NCBI GenBank assembly: GCA_965223165.1
Contig: CBDCVQ010000016.1
Span: forward strand, 1 to 64,000
DNA from: JABDMH01 sp965223165
Lineage (GTDB): Bacteria; Bacteroidota; Bacteroidia; Chitinophagales; Saprospiraceae
DNA: 64,000 nucleotides
Direction of reading: 5' to 3'
Shown one piece after another: positions 36,801 to 45,132 of this stretch. A model generated the notes under the pieces. The model saw only the letters and a list, made by a program, of their open reading frames with translations. It had not been told where the DNA came from and made no database searches. Made by a program: the position numbers and the translations under genes. Every line of letters starts with the position of its first letter. Within the stretch, counting starts at the first letter, position 1.

Positions 36801-39800
36801 GCATCATAGGTGATTGTCTCCGTGATGGCCCCACCGCCAAAGCGATCGCAAGACTTATAGGTCACTTTGTCAATAGAAATCCCACTGGTGCCATACTGGT
36901 AGTCGATGTTCTTTCCATCTACCGTCGTCAGATCGATCCGATCATAGTCATCATACACATGTGCAGTGGTTTTACCATTAGCGTCCGTGATCGCGTCCAT
37001 CAGATCACGGTCGTTGTGCCCATACGTGCTGGTACCACCTCCGGGCACCGCCTTCGAGGCCAGGCGATCCTTTACATCGTAGCCATAGACGTACTCGCTG
37101 TTCTCCGGGGTATAGATCTTCTTAATGTTGTTGTAATTGTCATATTCATACTTGGTCTGGCCTATAGCCGTCTCGACCATCACCGTGCGGCCCAACAGGT
37201 CCGTATAGGTGTCGGTTGGATTATCGTTCTCGTCCAATAAGAAGGTGACAAAGCAGGTATTGGCGGCATAGTTGGTGGCCCCGACGGTAAATGCACCGTT
37301 ACTACCGTAGGTGGTTTTGACAGATGCGCCATCTGGATAAGTCTCCTTCTCTTGCCGATGTAACGGCGATTTTTCGTACGCATAGGTTGTCAGGGACCTC
37401 GGTAGGTAGGTCTTTTTGTCCACCCGCCCCACATTCTCATAGAAGTACTGCATCGTGGTCACATCGCCACCGCCGGGATCGTACTGCAGCTTCACAGTAC
37501 GCAGGTCTCTGCCCAGACCATCCACAAAATCCTGCTGCGTCCGATCCGGTTGATCCGCAAAGGTGGCTTGCGTCTGCACATAGTTGTTGGATGGACCACC
37601 CAATATGTACGAGTAGTTGGTCACCCGGTTGCCACTGTACTCCGAGGCCTGTGTAAGCCGCAAAAACTCGTCATAGTCGAAATTGGTCACCAAACCATCC
37701 ACGGCCGTCGAAGACTTCAATTGGCGATGGGTGGTGAAGTAATAATCCCAATCCATGATGTAGTTGATGTACTTCCGCTGCGTCAATAGATCATTGGTCC
37801 AGGTAAACTCATCAGGCTGGCTGTAGTACTCTCGTTGAGCGTTTAGCGGCCTCCCCAGAGTATTGTAGCTGTTGATTGTGTACACACGGTCCCAGCCAAA
37901 GGCACCCTTGATCACGTAGAGTTCCTTGGGTAGCACACAGTCCGTACATCCGTTCCCAAGTTCAAAGGTTGTCTTGGTGCCCTCATGCAAGGTACCATCA
38001 ATATAGTTCCTGGTCGCTAGGGGAATGCCGATCATGTTCCGATCAATCATCTCCTGCGGTATCGACTTATCCGGATCAGTGTCAAGCGCATAGACATATT
38101 CCGTCTTGATCTCCTTGCCGTCAGAATTGGTAAAGGTGGTCTCGACCGGATTGTTATGCACCTCCTCGTTGTACGAATAATTGGTGGTCTTCGTCACGCC
38201 GTCTAATACCTCCACCTGCTTGGTCATGAGGTACCTCTGCGTATTTTGATAATAATATCGGGGGATATAGTATTCGCCTCCTGCAGCATTAGAGCAGAGC
38301 CCCTGGTAGTTGGTAAGGCACGGCAAAATTCCCACTTTCATAGCCTTAGCCTCCTTTCTCGTGCCAAGCAGCTGATAGGTGTTGTCAATGGATTGTTTGA
38401 CGCCACCCTGATTATCAGAGTGATCTGTACGCAGTAATGTCGATATCTCGATGCCCGAGTTCAGGGGTATTTTTGGAAAGGTCCGAGGATCATAGTTGTA
38501 GGGTGCAGCGGAGTACGTGCTCGTGGTATGCGAACCGTCGGCATACTTTTTCCTCACGACAGGATATACAATATGATTTGTGATGGAGGCCCCAGCAAAT
38601 GACACCAAAGTTGATGAGTAGACACAGGGTATTTGGGCCGAAAAGATATTTAGCATATAGGAATTGGCATTCTGCACATAGTCTTCTGGACGTCCTGTGA
38701 CATATAGCCGAGTACCCAGATACTCATATTCCACCTCTTTTGTGGTCGACGAGATAAAGTTGTAGATGATTTTTTTTATTCTCAACCCCCCAATGGTGCG
38801 AAATTGGTACTCATGGGGCTCAAAATCAAGTTCAATATTCCCTCCCAGAGGATAGGTGATCTTCTTCAAAGTACCGGCGTATAAAAAACCTGGCCTCGTG
38901 TTTTTTTGAGCCCCTCCATTTCTGTGACCTCCAGGACCTGGCACGCATGGACTGGGCATGCGATTTGGTAGCAAACCCTCGTTGGAGTTGGCTCCGTTGT
39001 AGTAACCCCAGTGATCCCTGCCGAGAGAGTGCCTGCTGGGTAAGTCACCAGGATAGTACTCAAATTGATGCGGTGGCAGTGAGGTCGCATCATCACAACT
39101 AGATTGCTGCACGCCAAGCAGCCGCAATCGACTCAGATCGTCATTATCGAGTCCAGGCTGCGTTCGCCAGCGAGTGCTGGCATCTGCCGTCATGTAGTCA
39201 AAGGTCAGCTCAAATTTGGTACAATAGGAGTTAATGTTGACTGAGATATCCTCCAGTCGTTTACAGGTTCCGCCAACATCAATACGGTCCACCGTAGCAT
39301 TAAAGTCGACATTCACATGGCTATTCCGCGTATAGATCCTGCTCAGCCTCTTTCCGCTCACCACTGTTTTGGAAAACACTCCCCCCAATGCGGTAAAGCT
39401 ACCGTCCACCTGAAGTGAACCAAACCCTGGCTTACCGATACTTACCGTATGTTGAGGAATTGTGTAATATTGGTAGGTTTCATCTACATACTCAAAATGA
39501 ACAGCATGTGTATTGTTCGCATTTTCAATCTTATGAAGGTACCAGGTTGTGGTTTTACTTCTATCAGTTGTGTTGACCCCATTCGGATAGTTCTGCGTGT
39601 ACTCTGTGGCGGAAGTTGTGCCGAAGAAGTATTGCATGCCATCAGGTGTGATGATCGTCCAGTCTCCAAATAGGGGAGAGGTGCCAGGGATGATCTTCAA
39701 GTCTGTCTCAGGCACAGTCCGGGGCACCTGATTCTCGTCAAAGAAGAACTTGCCCGATATCCCATTAAAATTAAATGTAAAAATGTCGGGCTCTGTATCG

Positions 39801-40462
39801 ATGTTGCCCGTCGCAGCATCGTGAAATCGGCGATAGGGTGCGCAATATGAGACAGGGTCAGCGACACCATCACAGACATTACTGTTGGCTTCGTTGAATT
39901 GCGCTTCCAGTTCTGCAGGTATGCCTCCGTCACTGTACCATCCCCACCGTGACAAATCAGACAAAGGCTGATTTTGGTACCCTCCTTCGTCTGGTCCTCC
40001 CACTACCTGCCTCGTGATCATACCACCTGCATTTAGACTCCATCCCAATCCTACCCAACTGGCGAGATCATCCACTTTCACCCCACTGCCGTGATAGCTG
40101 AGGGAGATCGGCACGTTGATATCGCCATCGGTGACCGTATAGATGGGGATTGAAATTCCAGGTACTCCCGAGAATTCATCTACAGGAATATCTGCATACT
40201 TGCCTAGGGAGGCGGCCGTAGGCGAGGCGGGGGTAGCCACTGGCAGCATAGGCCCGGGGCTTTCTGTATTGAGCAGGGCCGGCATCTGTGCTATCGCAAC
40301 CTCTTGCGCGTCCATGGCTCTTTCTGCTCTTTGCAAGACAGGTTCTAACAGCTCTTGAGCTTGTATTTGGACCTGGATTTGCGAACCGGTTGCCAGGACG
40401 AAAAGGTACATCGTAAGATTCCTTAGTCTAGGGTTATTCAAGAGATGAGACAGAACATTCAT
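33836..40462 (-). CDS. Full-length RHS-repeat polymorphic toxin with element-borne tip
   Basis: The 2208-residue protein has an N-terminal signal region (MYLFVLATGSQIQVQIQAQ). A Bacteroidota-type RHS opening follows (LGKYADIPVDEFSGVPGISI, then GLGWSLNAGGMITRQVVGG). Many YD/RHS repeats form the shell, for example TKYEYDNYNNIKKIY and MGYDIGAGGSYSYDAAGNLT. An unusual Cys-containing insertion sits around 1370-1600. The RHS core (HLGNTRVVFAD; YNGKEFHFDS; YDYGARFYDPSVGRFTSVD) follows, then a tip from about 1941 to the end. The tip is Gly/Ala-rich and hydrophobic with a helical tail, suggesting membrane insertion; I recognise no enzyme motif. No VgrG, PAAR or T6SS gene is nearby, so export is probably Sec plus T9SS-like. 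Codons from 1941 on belong to mobile element copy 2. Confidence 0.9.
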   Translation of the reverse strand: MNVLSHLLNNPRLRNLTMYLFVLATGSQIQVQIQAQELLEPVLQRAERAMDAQEVAIAQMPALLNTESPGPMLPVATPASPTAASLGKYADIPVDEFSGVPGISIPIYTVTDGDINVPISLSYHGSGVKVDDLASWVGLGWSLNAGGMITRQVVGGPDEGGYQNQPLSDLSRWGWYSDGGIPAELEAQFNEANSNVCDGVADPVSYCAPYRRFHDAATGNIDTEPDIFTFNFNGISGKFFFDENQVPRTVPETDLKIIPGTSPLFGDWTIITPDGMQYFFGTTSATEYTQNYPNGVNTTDRSKTTTWYLHKIENANNTHAVHFEYVDETYQYYTIPQHTVSIGKPGFGSLQVDGSFTALGGVFSKTVVSGKRLSRIYTRNSHVNVDFNATVDRIDVGGTCKRLEDISVNINSYCTKFELTFDYMTADASTRWRTQPGLDNDDLSRLRLLGVQQSSCDDATSLPPHQFEYYPGDLPSRHSLGRDHWGYYNGANSNEGLLPNRMPSPCVPGPGGHRNGGAQKNTRPGFLYAGTLKKITYPLGGNIELDFEPHEYQFRTIGGLRIKKIIYNFISSTTKEVEYEYLGTRLYVTGRPEDYVQNANSYMLNIFSAQIPCVYSSTLVSFAGASITNHIVYPVVRKKYADGSHTTSTYSAAPYNYDPRTFPKIPLNSGIEISTLLRTDHSDNQGGVKQSIDNTYQLLGTRKEAKAMKVGILPCLTNYQGLCSNAAGGEYYIPRYYYQNTQRYLMTKQVEVLDGVTKTTNYSYNEEVHNNPVETTFTNSDGKEIKTEYVYALDTDPDKSIPQEMIDRNMIGIPLATRNYIDGTLHEGTKTTFELGNGCTDCVLPKELYVIKGAFGWDRVYTINSYNTLGRPLNAQREYYSQPDEFTWTNDLLTQRKYINYIMDWDYYFTTHRQLKSSTAVDGLVTNFDYDEFLRLTQASEYSGNRVTNYSYILGGPSNNYVQTQATFADQPDRTQQDFVDGLGRDLRTVKLQYDPGGGDVTTMQYFYENVGRVDKKTYLPRSLTTYAYEKSPLHRQEKETYPDGASVKTTYGSNGAFTVGATNYAANTCFVTFLLDENDNPTDTYTDLLGRTVMVETAIGQTKYEYDNYNNIKKIYTPENSEYVYGYDVKDRLASKAVPGGGTSTYGHNDRDLMDAITDANGKTTAHVYDDYDRIDLTTVDGKNIDYQYGTSGISIDKVTYKSCDRFGGGAITETITYDAFGRVMQQVNTTVVGSDTYDNTHFFTDQLATSDRAHVGHENAQIDEVFVYDNWGRLNVHEHSVDGVSAKIQSNMYNYRDELIAKGLGGPGGSALQAMKYKYHIRGWLTDINEVGYGEDLEQLASCDTIALSDSIPDLFDENADTTELVTIEDILDRRFNETFGLGGYTPCHNQVCDTLPCTAPEKVQQWQSFTEIMVAMDTTLSQTEFVVCEGTSILEVNKGEVESFLLPSKLFRVKFCDGSEVYIPEQYLDQLSGSYQIMQEIAITDPNQTFAVADAGGTKEVNLSELLQLVVEGAAIEIDGYVQCYLEDCSTVTPPSCDSATTISQNAHIDSLTDVEVSPDDLTYPVNLNRVILCSGEEWYLLDSEITNLPGNYTVIQTVVIPDSTTEIELDDQPETYLGGKLLFSLKLVYDKNNNTLEAPLQRNGNISHMYWQVNGRTPKAYGHRYDAINRLVRANYGEVIGSGGIAQITKSDRYSVYGSGGSIDYDKDGNIKDLWRNGPIADCPEGSGFGVIDKLTYTIANNRLTGMADAATRMGYDIGAGGSYSYDAAGNLTTAGPKSATFTYNALNLPATGTYTAGANLSWDYAADGRKVTYTGVNDSKEYADGIEYVNQKIFIYHPEGRVYKDTADQWLYEYSLKDHLGNTRVVFADLDRDGCVNDTSEVLSEAHYYPFGMEMDGPWNSRGDTLQPYLYNGKEFHFDSLDVDGDGNKELALGWYDYGARFYDPSVGRFTSVDKLADDPNQVDKSPYAAMWNNPIRYDDPDGNCPNCVTAGIGAVVGGVVGGASKAIGSWWRGEKVSLREVGKAAVAGAVAGAVVGSGAGLIAAAGGIGTAGGIAATAGVGVASGVAGETTSQVLDMADGTRAAGDFDGEAIAVNGAIAGPLNVAAAGAGQALKGTLSESASSLLGASRETVKAAQKAAGKQVKAAGGTKAQFQAARKAAKQETIAAGQQRVNTAVQSGAQAVSGTVNGSVRSAANSRREKQ
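34635..34643. repeat. Shared junction core, site 3 (resident RHS gene / copy 2)
   Basis: GTACGATTA on the minus strand, preceded by resident RHS sequence (GGGTTG) and followed by tip 2. This is the attL-like junction where the toxin gene gains its present tip in frame (codons W-Y-D-Y). Confidence 0.6.
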
Positions 40463-40496
40463 ATTGTTCTTTTTTTCTTGTGTGACAATTGTAATG

Positions 40497-43400
40497 TTAG
40501 TTCATAACAATAAATCGATCAGACCACTGCTGCGAGTGACCTCTTAGTCGGATGACGTACATGCCTCCGGTCAATCGCTGCAGATCTAGTTGTGTGGAAT
40601 TAAGTCCAGGTACAGCATAGTATTTGGTTGATCGAATTAATTTTCCATTGATGTCCAGCACGTCGATGGCTACAGGTTCTTCGTGCCGGCTGGTAAAATC
40701 GACGGTGAGCAAGCCTTTGTTGGGGTTGGGATAGAGCCGGTAGTACGGCTGCTGGAAGTTCCCGGTGAGTATAGCCTCTCTTGGCATCTGTCCGGCATCC
40801 GGTGCAGTGCAGGTGGCGGAGCCCGCACTGTCTATTGTGGTCTCATAGTCGTTGTCTCCATCCAGATCCTGGGCAAATCGCCAGGTGTCACAAGGGCAAT
40901 CATAATCGTATGAGGTGAATGAATACTTAAGTTCAAGTGAGCAAGAGGGAGATCTGAAGTATTTGGATCTGAATGTTCCGCCGCCAGACTGTGATGTAAT
41001 CCTTCTAGATCTTAAATAGCAGTAATCGATCGATTCATAGTTGGCCGAAAATAGGAAGTGGTTGGAATTGTACGTATATGCACTGTACTGTGATAGGTAT
41101 TCGGACGAAAATACATCTTCGCAAACCACTCCCGTGCTGTCAAACGGGTTGCTATCCTTGTAGACAAAAGTAATTTTCTGCTGACCGTCGTCAAACGTGC
41201 TGATTCCAGCATACGGGCTAAAGCTGAGTCTTCTATCCCCGGTCAGGTCTTCATCACAGTTATTTATTAAAAATCTAATATAGATTTCTCTATTAATCGT
41301 GTCTTGATTCGACAGTATCCAACCCTTGATATCATCGTATCGCGTCTGCAGATCCGTTGGAAAATCAATGACGAATCCTGAGCCATGAGTGTACCCTTCG
41401 CTGGCCAAATTGTTGATTTCCACGGCTGATTGTGAGGATTGGCACCCACTTTTGATGGAGAGATATGAGAAGCCGCACAGCTCTCGATTGATATAGGAGT
41501 ACATGGAAGTGGGAGCATCAATTCCGTCCAGCTCAATACAATAGTTATCCCAAAAGTAATCAGTGTTCCAAGTGGTGTCGATAGGATGAAGTGTATAGCA
41601 ATGTCCTTGCGGATGCGTTTGGACACTCTGCAGTTGCAACGGGGCAATTGGAATGTCCTGGCAGGTCAACTCAGGACCACAGCATTTCACCTTCATTTGA
41701 TATTTTGTATTTAGTGAGGGAATGCCTTCGTTTTCAAGGGTGATCTCGACGCTGTTGTGGCCCAAAGCATATGGAACCTGGACCAGTCTGAACCTTGGAG
41801 TATTCCATTGGACCAATCCCGTATTGAGAAGAGTATCTCCTTTGTACACTACCACCAGCTTGTCTGGATTGCTGTGGGCAGTTTCAAACCAGAATTTAAG
41901 TGTTACCGAGTCACTAATTTCGAATAGAGTCTGATGCTGCGCAAGAATCCCGCCCACTCCATCATAGGAAAACGTATAGTCACCACCACACACCAGCGGA
42001 TCGACCTGGAGCGTATCAAAGCATCTAATGTCGGATCCGTAGTCACTTTGAAGTATGACCGGTATATATTGTCCGGGCAGCACCGGCTGAAAGACTGGAA
42101 GTGGATGAGGCAAGTGCAAAGTGTCGTCATAGTACGATCCAGCTGCCGACCTAAATACCTCACTTCCTGTCTGATCCACCCAGGAAATCAAGTAATTGGA
42201 TACAGGCTGATTGCCATACATCAACTCACCCCATTTTAGGCCAATGGCAGAATCTTCCACCACCAAATTGAGACTGTCACACACGGGCCAGTACATTTCC
42301 TCACTAAGCAGGCAACTGCCGTGACACAAACTCTCCACTTTGTAGTACCCTGGCAGATAGGGATGATCATATACAGCTTGATCAGCCTCAGATACAATGG
42401 AGTAGGTGCTGTCGCCAGGTGCCCGATAGTACCATTGAAAAGTTGCATACCCAAAACAATCAGGTCGATCCGCCTCAAGCCAATACTGGTTTTGAACCAG
42501 AACAAGATTGGAATCACATGGTGGCTCAACGGTCAGAATGTGTACGCAGGCCGAATCAGCAACAGCATTGCCACAGGCATCTTCTGCTGTAAATCGGACA
42601 AAAAAGGACGTATCGCTCAGGCAATCATAAGTTGAAGTGTCAAAGACCGTCGAAAGATCATTACTCCAGACCAACTCTGAACAATTGTCGACAGCCATGG
42701 CATAAGCATGTTGACCCAGCCAGACGTCAATGGTGTCCCCAATGTTATATCCTCCGTCGCATGTGAGAAACAAGTCTTCCGCAAAGTCCGTGATACTTGG
42801 AGATATGGTGTCAATGACCTGTATGGATGCCGAAGCATACTCGACATTGCCGCAGTCATCGATGGCAGTAAATGTCACGAGGATGTTGGAATCACAATAC
42901 ATATCCAGACCCTGGTAATCATTAGTGACAGCAACCGTATCGCACGCATCCTCAGCAAATCCTCCTCCGAGATCTGCAAGCCAGGACTGGATCAAACCAT
43001 CCACTAGCAGTGTGTCACTACACAACAGTCCCAAATCCTGGGGCGGGATCACCCAGATCGGAGGGAAGATGTCCTGAATGAACACTTGCCCAGTGTCGCT
43101 AAATGATCTACCACATGAATCCGTTGCTATGAAAGTTACTTCCGTTGATGCCGTGATTCCACACGCTGGATTGAGAGAGGTGTAATCATGGGTAATGCTT
43201 TCAATCCCACAGCTGGAAAAGGCAGCTCCATTTCCATGGCTGGCTAGCCAGGTATTGATCAGATCCGTGGCAGCACCGGCCTGCTCACAGGGAATGATCA
43301 GATCCTCCACCTGGATATACCAGACTGTATCTAGTTCCTCAATGGCACAGGGATCATCGCACACCTCGATGGGCAGATCCAAGGCGCTGGTCGCTGCCTC

Positions 43401-44978
43401 AAAGACCCAGTTCTCCGATTTAACGATTTCGGCTTGGATGGTGAGGGTACTGGTGGCACTCAAGCCATTGTCGCAATCATAATAGGCGGCGATATCCAAG
43501 CCTGCGTCAAAAGTGGGGGTGAAACAGTCAATAGCTTCCGGCAGGTCCGATATGAAGGGCGGATTCTCATGCAGCCCATCCAGCCATTCGCTGCCGACCT
43601 GCAATCCGTGTAGCACCGCCCCGTAGAAGTCGGCGTACTCCGGATTGGCTTGCCACGAACCCTGCAAGACGAAAATCGCCTCCGGATGATCAGTATCCAA
43701 GTTGATATTGGCGTCTGAGGCAATCCCGTTATTTGTGACCGAAAAATCTGAAGTGGTGATGCCATCTACCCGAAAATTGGTGGCAAGCAACGCCGACCCG
43801 GTGCCGGAGGAAGGCAGGTCAATGCAGATCTTGCTGCCGATGGGTAGCGCATTGCTACCACCGTAAGTGATGCGTTGCGATGTGACGTTGGGAGATTTGG
43901 CAGCATCCGATGCAAACCATCTCCCTTGTCCGGTGCCACTCTGCTGGTGGACGGCCGTGGCCAGCGAAAATGAAGTGTTAGGCTGAATGGGTTTGAGATT
44001 TGTAAGGGTGATCTGATCGTCCTGATTGACGTTGTTGTCGACGGCGGTGATCAAAATGTCTCCCGGACAAAGTGCCGTGACAGAATCGACCACATCGTCC
44101 ATGGCCACGATTCTAAGTCGGTTCTTAGACCCTATGATTGTGTTAGCGGAGATGGGCAGGAGGTCCACATAGTAGTCGTGGTTGTTATCTTTTATACCGT
44201 TGGGCACCTCACTGCTGATGGTCGTACAGATGAGACTGGCCGTATCCGAGATTTGCACGGTTGCGTAGCTGGCGAAATGAGGTATCTGAGGGGCTTGCAT
44301 GGGCAGGGAAAAGGTGGCAGACCTCGAACCTCCCATCTTTGTAATGCAGGGGTTTGCTACGTCTCCTTCCCGTATGACCAGTAGCGTATCAACAAATTCA
44401 ATAAGAAGGGTGTCCGGAGGAGGTAGCATGAGCTGCTGAGGCTTTAACATGAAAAGCACCTGGGCACCGGCACCTGCAGAAACAAGAATCTTGCCATCGA
44501 TAGCATGGGATGTGGCCGAATAAGGTACTCTGTGCAGGAGATCTTCGTTGTGAAGGAGCACAATTTCATCTGGCAGCCGCGCAATCGTTAATGAGTCGGA
44601 GATGCTAATAGGTGAGGTGGTAAGTTGGCCACCCTGACCGTCGCCTACATGCAGGTTGGAAATTTGGTATAGGAACGAATCCGTGCCAACCCACAGCCCA
44701 AAAGCCAAGGACATACTTGTGGAGGGCTGGTTGGCAAAGCGCAAGACATATCCCACCGTATCGGGCAATGCAGCCGTGTCTCTCAGGCATATTTCGTCGT
44801 GCCAGATCGCAGCTGATTGCAACTCCGTAGACTCCAAGATACGAATGCGATTGCTTTCCAGGGCAGCTTCGATGTATTGAGATTGTGCGATAGTGAGTGG
44901 TGCAGCTTGGACCCAAAGTAAAAGGCACAGGATGCTGCGATAATTCAGGATGGATCGATGGCTGGAGGAGTGATTCAT
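40497..44978 (-). CDS. Large T9SS-secreted surface protein upstream of the RHS gene
   Basis: The 1493-residue protein has a signal peptide (MNHSSSHRSILNYRSILCLL and following). Cohesin-like or adhesin-like beta domains occupy the first 500 residues. Three to four HYR-like modules follow (about 520-830) with the repeated pattern TFIATDSCGRSFSDTG, VTFTAIDDCGNVEYASA and VRFTAEDACGNAVADSA. Cys-rich segments come next. A type A T9SS sorting domain ends the protein (YYRLYPNPNKGLLTVDF to SDRFIVMN). It lies 34 bases upstream of the RHS gene on the same strand, so the two are probably one transcript. It may be an outer-surface partner for RHS display; this is inferred from context. Confidence 0.85.
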   Translation of the reverse strand: MNHSSSHRSILNYRSILCLLLWVQAAPLTIAQSQYIEAALESNRIRILESTELQSAAIWHDEICLRDTAALPDTVGYVLRFANQPSTSMSLAFGLWVGTDSFLYQISNLHVGDGQGGQLTTSPISISDSLTIARLPDEIVLLHNEDLLHRVPYSATSHAIDGKILVSAGAGAQVLFMLKPQQLMLPPPDTLLIEFVDTLLVIREGDVANPCITKMGGSRSATFSLPMQAPQIPHFASYATVQISDTASLICTTISSEVPNGIKDNNHDYYVDLLPISANTIIGSKNRLRIVAMDDVVDSVTALCPGDILITAVDNNVNQDDQITLTNLKPIQPNTSFSLATAVHQQSGTGQGRWFASDAAKSPNVTSQRITYGGSNALPIGSKICIDLPSSGTGSALLATNFRVDGITTSDFSVTNNGIASDANINLDTDHPEAIFVLQGSWQANPEYADFYGAVLHGLQVGSEWLDGLHENPPFISDLPEAIDCFTPTFDAGLDIAAYYDCDNGLSATSTLTIQAEIVKSENWVFEAATSALDLPIEVCDDPCAIEELDTVWYIQVEDLIIPCEQAGAATDLINTWLASHGNGAAFSSCGIESITHDYTSLNPACGITASTEVTFIATDSCGRSFSDTGQVFIQDIFPPIWVIPPQDLGLLCSDTLLVDGLIQSWLADLGGGFAEDACDTVAVTNDYQGLDMYCDSNILVTFTAIDDCGNVEYASASIQVIDTISPSITDFAEDLFLTCDGGYNIGDTIDVWLGQHAYAMAVDNCSELVWSNDLSTVFDTSTYDCLSDTSFFVRFTAEDACGNAVADSACVHILTVEPPCDSNLVLVQNQYWLEADRPDCFGYATFQWYYRAPGDSTYSIVSEADQAVYDHPYLPGYYKVESLCHGSCLLSEEMYWPVCDSLNLVVEDSAIGLKWGELMYGNQPVSNYLISWVDQTGSEVFRSAAGSYYDDTLHLPHPLPVFQPVLPGQYIPVILQSDYGSDIRCFDTLQVDPLVCGGDYTFSYDGVGGILAQHQTLFEISDSVTLKFWFETAHSNPDKLVVVYKGDTLLNTGLVQWNTPRFRLVQVPYALGHNSVEITLENEGIPSLNTKYQMKVKCCGPELTCQDIPIAPLQLQSVQTHPQGHCYTLHPIDTTWNTDYFWDNYCIELDGIDAPTSMYSYINRELCGFSYLSIKSGCQSSQSAVEINNLASEGYTHGSGFVIDFPTDLQTRYDDIKGWILSNQDTINREIYIRFLINNCDEDLTGDRRLSFSPYAGISTFDDGQQKITFVYKDSNPFDSTGVVCEDVFSSEYLSQYSAYTYNSNHFLFSANYESIDYCYLRSRRITSQSGGGTFRSKYFRSPSCSLELKYSFTSYDYDCPCDTWRFAQDLDGDNDYETTIDSAGSATCTAPDAGQMPREAILTGNFQQPYYRLYPNPNKGLLTVDFTSRHEEPVAIDVLDINGKLIRSTKYYAVPGLNSTQLDLQRLTGGMYVIRLRGHSQQWSDRFIVMN

Positions 44979-45132
44979 AGCAATGGTCGTGTGATTCAGA
45001 AGATTAGTAGAGCGTTTTTCCCACAGAGCTCCATGTCGAGGAGTACCACTTTCTGCCGCATCTTTGCGCGCTCACTTGACATAGTCGGTGTGACCTGGGT
45101 TTCATTTCAAAGGGATGGACATCAGCGTTGCG

